Source of the DNA: Flavobacterium praedii
GTDB taxonomy: Bacteria; Bacteroidota; Bacteroidia; Flavobacteriales; Flavobacteriaceae
Reading direction: 5' to 3'
Assembly (NCBI RefSeq): GCF_026810365.1
Contig: NZ_CP113948.1
Coordinates: 448,001 to 512,000, forward strand
DNA length: 64,000 nucleotides
The notes beneath the pieces were generated by a model. That model had not been told where the DNA came from. It did not search any database and saw only the letters and a program-made list of their open reading frames with translations. The position numbers and the translations under genes are program-made. Within the stretch, counting starts at the first letter, position 1, and every line of letters begins with the position of its first letter. Of this stretch, positions 10,145 through 18,368 are shown piece by piece.

Positions 10145-10183
10145 AAAAAAAAAGCTGATACTTAAAATATCAGCTTTTTTTTT
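10145..10183. terminator. Bidirectional terminator between amylase and superoxide dismutase genes
   Basis: GCTGATA (10154-10160) pairs with TATCAGC (10168-10174); the stem is flanked by nine A on the left and nine T on the right, so it works for both converging genes. Confidence 0.9.
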
Positions 10184-10187
10184 ATTA

Positions 10188-10964
10188 TTACTTTTTGAAA
10201 GTAGCTTTGTAATTTTCGTTTACTTTATCCCAATTTACTATATTAAAAAAAGCATCGATATAATTTTTCTTTTTATATTGGTAATCTAAGAAATAAGCAT
10301 GTTCCCAAAGATCAATTCCTAAAATTGGCGTTCCATGAAATCCAATTACAGGTGCATATGTCATAAGAGGATTGTCCTGATCTTGAGTAGTAGATAATTG
10401 TAATATTCCTGTTTTATCGACAACCAACCAAACCCAACCCGAACCAAAATGTTTGTATGCAGTTTCTTTGAAAGAAGTTTTAAAATTCGAAAAAGAACCA
10501 AAATCTTTTATAATCTTAGAGGCTAATGTATCTTTAGGTTCTCCGCCAGCTTTTGGTCCAATAGATCTAAAATACAAGCTGTGGTTGTAATATCCTCCCG
10601 CATTGTTACGAATCACGGGGTCATTTATGTCTAATTTGTTTAATATTTCTTCTACAGTAAGATTTTCTTTATCTGTTCCCATTACAGCTTTGTTCAAACT
10701 ATTGGTATAATATAAATAGTTTTTATAATGGGATTCCATAGTCAATGCTGATAATTCAGGAACCAAAGCGTCATATCCAAAAGGAAGCTTTTCCAATTGA
10801 AATGAGCCTTCATTTGCTTTTAGATCATTTGGATTGCCAATTGTAACTTTTTCTTGTACCGTTGGCAAAGGAACTTCTACAACTTCAGTTAATTTTTTTT
10901 CATTACAAGAAATTAAAACTGAAATAAAAAGCAAATTAGCTAGTATAAAAGTGTTTTTTTTCAT
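10188..10964 (-). CDS. Fe/Mn superoxide dismutase with lipoprotein signal
   Basis: A 258-residue protein whose first ~20 residues form a lipoprotein signal with lipobox LISC, so this dismutase is anchored outside the cytoplasm. From about residue 55 the Fe/Mn-SOD fold follows: LPFGYDALVPELSALTMESHY with the first metal histidine, GGYYNHSLYF with the second, GSGWVWLV, and DLWEHAYFLDYQ with the last Asp and His ligands. It is the last gene of the cdsA-psd-ACBP run, 13 bases after the ACBP gene. Metal choice cannot be decided by eye. Confidence 0.9.
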   Translation of the reverse strand: MKKNTFILANLLFISVLISCNEKKLTEVVEVPLPTVQEKVTIGNPNDLKANEGSFQLEKLPFGYDALVPELSALTMESHYKNYLYYTNSLNKAVMGTDKENLTVEEILNKLDINDPVIRNNAGGYYNHSLYFRSIGPKAGGEPKDTLASKIIKDFGSFSNFKTSFKETAYKHFGSGWVWLVVDKTGILQLSTTQDQDNPLMTYAPVIGFHGTPILGIDLWEHAYFLDYQYKKKNYIDAFFNIVNWDKVNENYKATFKK

Positions 10965-10977
10965 GAATATAATACGA

Positions 10978-11244
10978 TTACTTAATTAGGGAATGAATTA
11001 ATTCTATGTATTGTTTTTTTGCTTCGTCTTGTGTTAGATGACTAATTTGAATCCAAGCATTAGTTTTGAAAGCATTCCTTAAATCAGAATTATCAGAAAC
11101 GTTAAATTTAGTTTTGTCAAATGTAGCATGCTTGTAAAAGGCATAAAGGCGTAGCTGAACATCTTGTGGTAGAGATGCTTGAGTCATAAAAGAAGCAATT
11201 TCAACGGCTTCTTGAAATTGTTTATCTAAATCATTTTCAATCAT
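10978..11244 (-). CDS. Acyl-CoA-binding protein
   Basis: An 88-residue four-helix protein of the ACBP family. It has the expected order: LDKQFQEAVEIAS (helix 1), LPQDVQLRLYAFYKHAT (the conserved LYxxYKxAT block), and NAWIQISHLTQDEAKKQYIELI (the KxxAW...M/LSxxEAxxxYI block). The family binds long-chain acyl-CoA. Its ATG overlaps the psd stop by one base, so it is probably co-translated with phospholipid genes, suggesting a role in acyl supply or buffering for them. Confidence 0.9.
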   Translation of the reverse strand: MIENDLDKQFQEAVEIASFMTQASLPQDVQLRLYAFYKHATFDKTKFNVSDNSDLRNAFKTNAWIQISHLTQDEAKKQYIELIHSLIK

Positions 11245-11897
11245 TAAGATTTCATTGCAATTATTGTTTTCCCTCCAATTGCTTTTTGATTCAATACTAC
11301 ATTAATTGGAGTCCCTAATGGTAAAAAAATATCAACTCTTGATCCAAATTTTATAAATCCAGCATCAGTTCCTTGTACAACTTGCATGCCTTCTTGCGCA
11401 TAATTTACAATACGTCTGGCCAATGCACCCGCAATTTGACGATACAATATTGCACCAAAAGTTTTGTTTTCAATAACAATGGTAGTTCTTTCGTTCTCTT
11501 CACTTGCTTTTGGATGCCAGGCAACTAAGAATTTACCAGGATGATATTTGCTAAATTTTACAATTCCGCTTATAGCATAGCGCGTTACATGTACATTTGT
11601 AGGTGACATAAAAATTGATACTTGTAATCTTTTGTCTTTAAAAAATTCTCCCTCATATACTTCTTCTATTACAACTACTTTTCCGTCAACAGGTGCAATA
11701 ATATGATTTTCATTTATTTCAACAGAACGTTTTGGGTTTCTGAAAAATTGTAAAATGATTACTAACAACAAAAGTGTTACTATTTCAATTGACATTTTAA
11801 TCCATTCGGTTTGAATGAATTTATCTGATACTAAAAAAACGACAGCAGTAAAAATGGTGCCTAATAAAATACTTTGAGTTCCTTCTTTATGAAACAT
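11244..11897 (-). CDS. psd: Phosphatidylserine decarboxylase
   Basis: The 217-residue protein is the short, single-domain form of the enzyme that makes phosphatidylethanolamine. Two hydrophobic N-terminal helices (about 10-45) anchor it in the inner membrane. The self-cleavage motif is FGSR near residue 190, with the Gly-Ser bond that yields the pyruvoyl group; upstream are APVDGKVV and SPTNVHVTRY, both typical. It overlaps the end of cdsA by 11 bases and the following ACBP gene by one, a tight phospholipid operon. Confidence 0.92.
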   Translation of the reverse strand: MFHKEGTQSILLGTIFTAVVFLVSDKFIQTEWIKMSIEIVTLLLLVIILQFFRNPKRSVEINENHIIAPVDGKVVVIEEVYEGEFFKDKRLQVSIFMSPTNVHVTRYAISGIVKFSKYHPGKFLVAWHPKASEENERTTIVIENKTFGAILYRQIAGALARRIVNYAQEGMQVVQGTDAGFIKFGSRVDIFLPLGTPINVVLNQKAIGGKTIIAMKS

Positions 11898-12738
11898 AAT
11901 TTAAAATTTGATAAAATAAAAATATTATTGGTGCTACAAAGATAACACTATCTAATCGATCTAAAATGCCTCCATGTCCTGGCATTATGTTTCCGCTGTC
12001 CTTTTTTTCTGAAATACGTTTGAATTTAGATTCAACTAGATCTCCAATTGTTCCGAAAATCCCAACAATTAAGGCAATTATGATCCAGATAAAGGTGTTT
12101 TTTTCTGGAAGCATTAAAAAGTATTTGGATATAAAATAACTCGCTATTATTGCAAATCCTATTCCGCCCAAAAAGCCTTCGATGGTTTTTTTAGGTGAAA
12201 TTCGTTCAAATAGTTTGTGTTTTCCGATAGATTTGCCCACTATGTAAGCAAAAGTATCATTTGTCCATATCAAAATAAAAATACTTATAAGTATGTTTGG
12301 ATTGTATCCTTTTATTCCAAAAGGTATTTTTGTTATTATAATAAATGGAAGAACGATATAACCAATTAAATAAGCAAATTTAGAAAAGGAGTCTACTTTT
12401 AAGTTTGTATTGTCAAATAGAAATACTATGCATTTCAATGAAACTATTAGTGATATAATAAGGACTGCCAAATCAAAATTTTTACTGTAACGTAGTAAAT
12501 AAAATAAACCATCTTGATTTGTTGCTACAGCAATTTTATAAAAAAATAGATAAAATACATTAGCAATTGCAATTGGAATAATTTTGTTTAAGTGTACTAA
12601 GTTGCAAAATTCCATTACTGCAATTAATAAAAAAACTCCAAATAGAATAAAAAAAGTTTCTATAGAGTATTGTATTGAAGCTATAAGGAGTAAAATGTAA
12701 ATAGCTCCTGATATTGATCTTTTTAGTGTTTCGTTCAT
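11887..12738 (-). CDS. cdsA: Phosphatidate cytidylyltransferase
   Basis: A 283-residue polytopic membrane enzyme (about eight hydrophobic helices) that makes CDP-diacylglycerol from phosphatidate and CTP. The signature is intact near the C-terminus: GDLVESKFKRISEKKDSGNI then PGHGGILDRLDS with the paired aspartates. The SPKKTIEGFLGG block is also typical. It starts one base after the stop of the LUD gene and overlaps psd by 11 bases. Confidence 0.93.
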   Translation of the reverse strand: MNETLKRSISGAIYILLLIASIQYSIETFFILFGVFLLIAVMEFCNLVHLNKIIPIAIANVFYLFFYKIAVATNQDGLFYLLRYSKNFDLAVLIISLIVSLKCIVFLFDNTNLKVDSFSKFAYLIGYIVLPFIIITKIPFGIKGYNPNILISIFILIWTNDTFAYIVGKSIGKHKLFERISPKKTIEGFLGGIGFAIIASYFISKYFLMLPEKNTFIWIIIALIVGIFGTIGDLVESKFKRISEKKDSGNIMPGHGGILDRLDSVIFVAPIIFLFYQILNYVS

Positions 12739-12739
12739 T

Positions 12740-13342
12740 TTAAAGATCTTCTAAAAGCAATAAATATAAATTTTTGGCCGAGCTACCATATTGAGTAAAA
12801 TCTTCCTCTTTCGCTTTTTCAAAATATTTTATTGTAGTAATGTTTGTTGGATATTCAGTCAAGTATTTTTTTCGAATAGCACTTAGTCCATCGCTTTTTC
12901 CTTCTACTATTTGACTGGTTTTTGCCAAAATAATTATATTTGATGGCAAATCATTAGGTTTTTTTTGTTTGATTTGGTTGGATGAAAATAAAACAGAACC
13001 TTCTTCTGCTACCAAATTTTCACAACTAGATAGAATGAATTTTGGATCTATATTTTTACCATAAGTAAGTTTATTCTCGTCTAGTAAAAAGTATAAATGT
13101 GGTTCATAGCATAAAGCTTCACATTCGAACCAATCGTTTTCTTCAAGTATATTTTCAAATTGTTCTTTTACTTCATTTAAATTTTCACAGTATAAAAATT
13201 TCCCTCCATTTTTTTTGAAATTATAGATGAATTGTTCGTCCAACGGAGAATTGATATCTGGATTTGGTCTATTTGAATTACTTTCTCTTGCTTCGTCAGA
13301 AGAGGGATTATTCGAACCAAATAATTTTTTAAAAAGATTCAT
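12740..13342 (-). CDS. LUD-domain (LutC/YkgG-like) protein
   Basis: A 200-residue soluble protein of the LUD family found in lactate-utilisation proteins. Supporting features are the DIN-type start region, VLFSSNQIKQKKPNDLPSNI with the S-x-Q/R element, and the C-terminal KYFEKAKEEDFTQYG...LYLLLLEDL. LutA and LutB partners are not present, so a role in lactate oxidation is doubtful; in this group it typically rides ahead of cdsA. It begins a run with its own -7 box at 13382-13389. Confidence 0.75.
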   Translation of the reverse strand: MNLFKKLFGSNNPSSDEARESNSNRPNPDINSPLDEQFIYNFKKNGGKFLYCENLNEVKEQFENILEENDWFECEALCYEPHLYFLLDENKLTYGKNIDPKFILSSCENLVAEEGSVLFSSNQIKQKKPNDLPSNIIILAKTSQIVEGKSDGLSAIRKKYLTEYPTNITTIKYFEKAKEEDFTQYGSSAKNLYLLLLEDL

Positions 13343-13381
13343 AAATTTGTTAATAATCGTTTTGTGTTACTTGAAAACGTT

Positions 13382-13389
13382 CAAAGATA
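13382..13389 (-). promoter_or_regulatory. -7 promoter box before the LUD-cdsA-psd run
   Basis: TATCTTTG on the minus strand is a perfect TAnnTTTG box about 40 bases before the LUD gene start and downstream of the ftsH stop. The nearest TTG upstream is only 14 bases away, so the -33 box is not convincing. Confidence 0.5.
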
Positions 13390-13454
13390 AAAAAATCTTA
13401 ATTCAAAACAGGATTTTGAATTAAGATTTTAAAAATTTGTGTTTTTTTGTAAAT

Positions 13455-15380
13455 TTAAGAGACTACTTCACCTAAGTTTTTATCGAAAGTTCTCTTTCCA
13501 AAAATGGTTTCTAAATCGTCTTTGAAAATAACTTCTTTTTCGATTAATATAGCTGCAAGTTCTTCAAGTTTGTCTTTATTTTCTTCAAGTATATTAATGG
13601 CTCTCTGGTATTGGCTTTCGATAAGGTCTGAAATTTCTTTATCAATTACTCTGGCAGTTTCATCAGAATATGGTTTTGAAAAACTGTATTCACTTTGTCC
13701 ACTTGAATCATAATAGGTAACGTTACCAATTTTGTCATTTAAACCATAAACGGTTACCATAGCACGAGCTTGTTTCGTTACTTTTTCTAAATCGCTCAAA
13801 GCACCTGTTGAAATTCTGTCAAATGTTACTTTTTCAGCAGCCCTTCCTCCCATTGTAGCACACATTTCGTCAAGCATTTGATCCGTACGAACGATTAGAC
13901 GTTCTTCGGGTAGGTACCAAGCTGCTCCTAAACTTTGGCCACGAGGTACAATTGTAACTTTTATCAATGGTGCTGCATGTTCAAGCATCCAGCTTACAGT
14001 GGCATGTCCTGCTTCGTGTATTGCAATTGCTCTTTTTTCTTCTGGAGTGATAATTTTGTTTTTCTTTTCCAATCCACCAACAATACGGTCAACTGCATCT
14101 AAGAAATCTTGTTTATCAACTGCGTCTTTATTATGTCTTGCTGCAATTAAAGCCGCTTCGTTACATACATTGGCAATATCTGCGCCAGAAAAACCTGGAG
14201 TTTGTTTGGCTAAAAATTCAGTATCAAGTCCTTCAATTTTTTTCAAAGGAGCAAGGTGTACTAAGAATATTTCTGCTCTTTCGCGAATATCGGGTAAATC
14301 AACAAAAATTTGTCTATCAAAACGTCCAGCACGCATTAAAGCTTTGTCTAAAACATCGGCTCTATTGGTTGCAGCCAATACAATTACATTTGAATTGGTG
14401 CCAAAACCATCCATTTCTGTTAGTAATTGATTAAGGGTATTCTCTCTTTCGTCATTACCGCCAGACATATTACTTTTTCCTCTAGCTCTACCTACTGCAT
14501 CAATTTCGTCAATAAAAATAATCGCTGGAGATTTTTCTTTTGCTTGTTTAAAAAGGTCGCGAACTCTAGAAGCTCCAACACCTACAAACATTTCAACAAA
14601 ATCGGATCCTGATAATGAGAAGAAGGGAACCTGAGCTTCGCCAGCAACTGCTTTGGCTAATAATGTTTTTCCTGTACCTGGAGGGCCTACAAGTAATGCA
14701 CCTTTTGGTATTTTACCTCCTAAATTCGTGTATTTTTCTGGATTTTTCAGGAATTCAACAATTTCTTGTATTTCTTCTTTAGCACCTTCTAATCCTGCAA
14801 CATCTTTAAAAGTTGTTTTGATATCTGTTTTTTCGTCAAAAAGTTTCGCTTTTGACTTTCCAATATTGAAAATTTGTCCACCACCACCACCTGGGCCGCC
14901 TGACATTTTTCGCATGATAAAAATCCATACTCCAATAATTATAATTATTGGTAGCAAGCTTACCAAAAGATCAGTCCAATTGCTTTTTTGTAAAAAATTA
15001 AAATCTTTTAATTTTCCTTCAGCAACTGCTTTTTCTAATTTGTTTTGAAAAATTTGGTCGTTTCCTATGTCAAATGTATAATGTGGACCTTTATTGGGTC
15101 TTCCTAAAACGTCTTTGGAAATTTTTTTATGTTCTACTTCTTTTAAAGCTTCAGTATTTAAATAAACTTCCGCTTCATTTTTATTGTAAACAATTACTTT
15201 CTCAATTTGTCCTTTTTCTAAATAGGAATTAAATTTAGACGAAGTTAATTGAGCGGGTTCTTCAAAACTAGAGCCACCTGTTATAAAACTTATTCCTAAA
15301 AACACTAAAAGTATTGCAGTGTAAATTAACCAAGGACTTATTTTAAATTTATTTGAATTTGGATTATTCTCTTTAGCCAT
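13455..15380 (-). CDS. ftsH: ATP-dependent zinc metalloprotease FtsH
   Basis: A 641-residue inner-membrane AAA protease that degrades unassembled membrane proteins and regulators. Two transmembrane segments (about 17-36 and 137-156) flank a periplasmic domain; the GGPGGGGG linker follows. The AAA domain shows GPPGTGKT (Walker A), FIDEIDAVG (Walker B) and the second region of homology [21 protein letters not shown]. The peptidase has HEAGH with the zinc-binding histidines. Length is normal for Bacteroidota. It starts 15 bases after rsfS, so the two are co-transcribed. Confidence 0.97.
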   Translation of the reverse strand: MAKENNPNSNKFKISPWLIYTAILLVFLGISFITGGSSFEEPAQLTSSKFNSYLEKGQIEKVIVYNKNEAEVYLNTEALKEVEHKKISKDVLGRPNKGPHYTFDIGNDQIFQNKLEKAVAEGKLKDFNFLQKSNWTDLLVSLLPIIIIIGVWIFIMRKMSGGPGGGGGQIFNIGKSKAKLFDEKTDIKTTFKDVAGLEGAKEEIQEIVEFLKNPEKYTNLGGKIPKGALLVGPPGTGKTLLAKAVAGEAQVPFFSLSGSDFVEMFVGVGASRVRDLFKQAKEKSPAIIFIDEIDAVGRARGKSNMSGGNDERENTLNQLLTEMDGFGTNSNVIVLAATNRADVLDKALMRAGRFDRQIFVDLPDIRERAEIFLVHLAPLKKIEGLDTEFLAKQTPGFSGADIANVCNEAALIAARHNKDAVDKQDFLDAVDRIVGGLEKKNKIITPEEKRAIAIHEAGHATVSWMLEHAAPLIKVTIVPRGQSLGAAWYLPEERLIVRTDQMLDEMCATMGGRAAEKVTFDRISTGALSDLEKVTKQARAMVTVYGLNDKIGNVTYYDSSGQSEYSFSKPYSDETARVIDKEISDLIESQYQRAINILEENKDKLEELAAILIEKEVIFKDDLETIFGKRTFDKNLGEVVS

Positions 15381-15395
15381 TAGAAGATTATTTCT

Positions 15396-15767
15396 TTAAT
15401 ATTTATTTTCGATTTTGGTGATTTTAGCATCACCCCAAAGACTTTCGATGTTATAATATTCACGAATGTGTTTTTGAAAAACGTGTACTACAATGTGAAC
15501 ATAATCCATCAAAACCCATTCGGCTACATCAGATCCTTCTACATGCCAAGGTTTATCCTTTAAATCCTTTGATACTATTTTTTGAACGGAATTGACAATT
15601 GCATTCACTTGTGTGTTTGAGTTACCATTGCAAATAACAAAATAGTCACAAACTGCTGTGTCTATTTCTCTTAAATCTAAAATATCGATGTCATTTCCTT
15701 TTACTTCTTCTATCCCTTTAATGATGTTAGCCAATAGAGCATCATTGTTTATAATCTTTTTCGCCAT
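15396..15767 (-). CDS. rsfS: Ribosome silencing factor RsfS
   Basis: A 123-residue member of the RsfS/Iojap family, which binds ribosomal protein uL14 and blocks subunit joining in slow growth. Diagnostic stretches are CDYFVICNGNSNTQVNAI, the PWHVEGSDVAEWVLMDYVHIVVHVF block, and EYYNIESLWGDA at the end. First gene of the rsfS-ftsH pair, divergent from the biotin ligase gene with an 86-bp gap that would hold both promoters. Confidence 0.95.
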   Translation of the reverse strand: MAKKIINNDALLANIIKGIEEVKGNDIDILDLREIDTAVCDYFVICNGNSNTQVNAIVNSVQKIVSKDLKDKPWHVEGSDVAEWVLMDYVHIVVHVFQKHIREYYNIESLWGDAKITKIENKY

Positions 15768-15785
15768 TTAATTTTTTATATAAGT

Positions 15786-15818
15786 TTGTAAAGTTACCAT
15801 TTTTTGTGATTAATTTTG
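15786..15818 (+). promoter_or_regulatory. Promoter of the biotin ligase gene
   Basis: TTG at 15786-15788 and TAATTTTG at 15811-15818 are 22 bases apart, within the flavobacterial -33/-7 spacing. The start codon follows about 35-44 bases later. Confidence 0.5.
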
Positions 15819-15853
15819 AACCTTAACATAATATTAAATTATGTTTTCAAAAA

Positions 15854-16591
15854 ATGATATATATGAAGCTAATCAAACTCGATGCCATAGATTCTACAAA
15901 TGAATTTCTAAAAGGATTATCTAGTACAGAAGATATACAAAATTTTACTGTTGTAACTGCAGAAAATCAATTGAAAGGGAAAGGCCAAATGGGATCGGTA
16001 TGGGAATCTGAATTAGGTAAGAATTTAATAATGAGTGTATTGGTTAAGGATTTCTTGAGGGATAATGAATCCTTTTTTAATTTGAATGTTGTTATTTCGC
16101 TTTCAGTAATTCGAGCTTTAGAAAAAATAAATATTCCCGAATTGAGTATAAAATGGCCAAACGACATTATGTCAGCTAATAAGAAAATTGGTGGCATATT
16201 GATAGAAAACAGCATAAAAGGGGATGGTGTTATAACATCTATTGTTGGACTTGGGCTGAATATAAATCAAGTGCAATTCGATGATTTGCCTAGAGCTTCT
16301 TCACTAGCTTTGATTTGTAATTTAAACTTAGACAAAGAAGTTATTTTATTTTCAATAATTGAAGAAATGGAAGCTATGATAGCTGAATATTCCCAAATCG
16401 ATCTTTTATTATGGGAGGAATATACAAATAAACTCTTTAAAATTGGTGTTCCTGCTGCTTTTACCGATGAAAATGAAGTTAATTTTATGGGAATTATAAA
16501 AGGAGTTTCGGATATTGGAAAGCTTCAAATACTATTGGAGGATGATGGTATATTTGAATATAATCTTAAAGAAGTTCAAATGTTGTATTAA
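15854..16591 (+). CDS. birA: Biotin-[acetyl-CoA-carboxylase] ligase
   Basis: A 245-residue biotin protein ligase that attaches biotin to carboxylase subunits. It carries DAIDSTNEFL, the biotinyl-AMP loop GKGQMGSVW, KWPNDIM and GGILIEN, followed by a small C-terminal beta domain. It lacks the N-terminal helix-turn-helix of E. coli BirA, so it is an enzyme only, not a repressor. The ATG at 15854 and one three codons later (15863, MKLIKLDAIDST) are both possible; the second fits the family start better. Confidence 0.9.
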   Translation: MIYMKLIKLDAIDSTNEFLKGLSSTEDIQNFTVVTAENQLKGKGQMGSVWESELGKNLIMSVLVKDFLRDNESFFNLNVVISLSVIRALEKINIPELSIKWPNDIMSANKKIGGILIENSIKGDGVITSIVGLGLNINQVQFDDLPRASSLALICNLNLDKEVILFSIIEEMEAMIAEYSQIDLLLWEEYTNKLFKIGVPAAFTDENEVNFMGIIKGVSDIGKLQILLEDDGIFEYNLKEVQMLY

Positions 16592-16596
16592 GTATT

Positions 16597-16636
16597 GTTG
16601 AATCGGTTAGTCGTTTAATCAACTAACCGATTCAAC
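16597..16636. terminator. Long hairpin between converging biotin ligase and SRPBCC genes
   Basis: GTTGAATCGGTTAGT (16597-16611) pairs perfectly over 15 bp with ACTAACCGATTCAAC (16622-16636). There is no marked T tract, yet its place between two converging genes suggests a shared terminator. Confidence 0.7.
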
Positions 16637-16643
16637 AAGTGAA

Positions 16644-17036
16644 TTATAGTTTTGTCATGTTATTTGCTAAAGTTTCAATGAATTTACTGATTGGTCCTTT
16701 TATCATCATTGCCATCATAGCATTAAATTCTCCATCAAAATCCAATTTAACTGCACTAGATTGCTCAGAAAGACTATCAATGTTAGCTACCAAAGTAAAT
16801 GGTAATTTATCACTTGCAGCACCTAGAACAATTTTGTTTGGAGCAATTTTTTCTTTCATTTTTAATTTGATTTCAGGCATACCTTTTAATCCAAAAATAA
16901 AAGCATCTTCTCCTATAACTTCAAATTTTGCTATATTATCTGGCATTAATTTTTCGAAGTTTTTTACATCACTCAATAAATCAAATAACTCTTGACTTGG
17001 TTTCTCAACTGTAACTTTTGGACTTTCTAAGTTCAT
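16644..17036 (-). CDS. SRPBCC-fold (polyketide cyclase-like) protein
   Basis: A 130-residue soluble protein with the START/SRPBCC pattern: VEKPSQELFDLLSDVKNFEKLMPDNI at the start, a set of beta strands, and a long C-terminal helix (MMAMMIKGPISKFIETLANNM). The fold forms a hydrophobic pocket for a small ligand. The ligand is unknown. It lies downstream of pyrE on the same strand with a 73-bp gap, perhaps co-transcribed. Confidence 0.75.
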   Translation of the reverse strand: MNLESPKVTVEKPSQELFDLLSDVKNFEKLMPDNIAKFEVIGEDAFIFGLKGMPEIKLKMKEKIAPNKIVLGAASDKLPFTLVANIDSLSEQSSAVKLDFDGEFNAMMAMMIKGPISKFIETLANNMTKL

Positions 17037-17109
17037 AATTATATTTAAATTTTGTTATTCTATTTTTTTAAACCCAAAATTTGCAATCTTATTTTCTGCA
17101 TTTTAAATT

Positions 17110-17751
17110 TTAAACACTCCAAGTCGAAGGGCTTACATTCCATTCTCTTAATGTTTCTTCTTCTTTTTCTGTAATATAACTCTTAGTAACGGCTAAATTT
17201 AATAAATTTTGATAATTACTCAGTGTATATAAATCAATATTGGCATTTTTAAAGTTTTGGTCTGCAACATCAAAACCATAGGTAAATATTGCTGCCATCC
17301 CTTTTATTACTGCTCCTGCTTCCCGCAAGCCTTCAACGGCAAGAAGACTACTGTTTCCAGTACTTATTAAATCTTCTATAATTACTACGCTTTGTCCTTT
17401 TTGTAAAAAACCTTCTACTTGGTTTTGACGTCCATGTTTTTTTGGTTCTGGTCGTACATATACAAAAGGTAATCCCATACTTTCTGCAACAAGCATTCCA
17501 ATGCCAATTGCACCAGTAGCTACTCCGGCAATTACATCTGGTTTTCCAAATTGTTTTTCAATGTTTTTTGAAAATTGGTCTCTGACATAATTTCTTATGG
17601 CTGGAAACGAGAGGATTAAACGATTATCGCAATAAATAGGCGATTTCCATCCAGAAGCCCATGTAAAAGGATTTCCTGGATTCAATTTAATTGCATTTAT
17701 TTGCAAAAGCAATTCGGCTGTTTTTTCGGCTGTATCTTTATTAAAAATCAT
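17110..17751 (-). CDS. pyrE: Orotate phosphoribosyltransferase
   Basis: This 213-residue enzyme joins orotate and PRPP to make OMP in pyrimidine synthesis. It shows FTWASGWKSPIYCDNR near residue 25, VYVRPEPKKHGRQNQVEG, and the PRPP-binding motif VVIIEDLISTGNS. A longer frame opens at 17784, but MIFNKDTAEKTAELL is the family-like start, and a promoter box ends four bases before that ATG at 17751. The divergent Nudix gene begins only seven bases away, so the promoters lie within neighbouring coding sequence. Confidence 0.94.
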   Translation of the reverse strand: MIFNKDTAEKTAELLLQINAIKLNPGNPFTWASGWKSPIYCDNRLILSFPAIRNYVRDQFSKNIEKQFGKPDVIAGVATGAIGIGMLVAESMGLPFVYVRPEPKKHGRQNQVEGFLQKGQSVVIIEDLISTGNSSLLAVEGLREAGAVIKGMAAIFTYGFDVADQNFKNANIDLYTLSNYQNLLNLAVTKSYITEKEEETLREWNVSPSTWSV

Positions 17752-17755
17752 AATA

Positions 17756-17784
17756 CAAATGTATAAAGTTTTTGTTAACGACAA
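17756..17784 (-). promoter_or_regulatory. pyrE promoter inside the first codons of the Nudix gene
   Basis: On the minus strand TTG (17784-17782) is followed after 18 bases by TACATTTG (17763-17756), then four bases and the pyrE ATG at 17751. Both boxes fit the flavobacterial consensus. The Nudix start codon (17759-17761) lies inside the -7 box. Confidence 0.65.
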
Positions 17785-18361
17785 ACCACTTTTTTTGACA
17801 AATCAAATTTCGAAGGAAACTGATTTTCAACTTTTCTTGCTTGATAGTATTGACATTGAGCAAGTTGTAATAAAAATGTTTCAAAATAAAATTAAGAAAG
17901 CTTATCTCTATCATCCTGATGAAAGTGTGATAATGAAAACTTTGAAAGCGAAAATTCCTGTAAATAAAGCTGGAGGAGGGTTGGTTTATAATAAAAAGGG
18001 TGAAGTTTTATTTATTTTTAGAAACGGAAAATGGGATTTGCCAAAAGGTGGTTCTCAAAAAGGAGAACTAATAGAGGATGCAGCTACGCGAGAAGTAGAA
18101 GAAGAAACTGGTGTAAACGGATTAGTGGTTGGTGAAAAACTACAAAAAACGTATCATGTTTTTAAAAGAAATGGTAAATATAAATTAAAAATCACGCATT
18201 GGTTTGTTATGCATACTGATTTTGAAGGTACTCCTGTTGGACAAATTGAAGAAGGAATTGAAAAAGTTGCTTGGCTGAATCCTATTCAAATAAAAGATGC
18301 TTTGGAAAATTCTTATGAAAATATCAAGCTATTGTTTGAAGCTGAAAACGGTTCTAATTAG
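17759..18361 (+). CDS. Nudix hydrolase
   Basis: A 200-residue protein with an intact Nudix box around residues 98-120: G-x5-E-x7-REVEEETGV, including the metal-binding glutamates. The family cleaves nucleoside diphosphates linked to another group; the ~70-residue N-terminal extension is typical of the Bacteroidota form and its substrate is not known. It begins back-to-back with pyrE, hinting at a nucleotide-related role, though this is only contextual. Confidence 0.88.
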   Translation: MYKVFVNDKPLFLTNQISKETDFQLFLLDSIDIEQVVIKMFQNKIKKAYLYHPDESVIMKTLKAKIPVNKAGGGLVYNKKGEVLFIFRNGKWDLPKGGSQKGELIEDAATREVEEETGVNGLVVGEKLQKTYHVFKRNGKYKLKITHWFVMHTDFEGTPVGQIEEGIEKVAWLNPIQIKDALENSYENIKLLFEAENGSN

Positions 18362-18368
18362 TTGTTAA

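Noticed and set aside
13999..15048. Open frames on the plus strand opposite ftsH, up to 143 codons
   Set aside because: They mirror the conserved ftsH gene, have no start signals and no recognisable protein features.
17752..17784. Longer pyrE start at 17784
   Set aside because: The added residues are not family-like and the codons overlap the promoter boxes.
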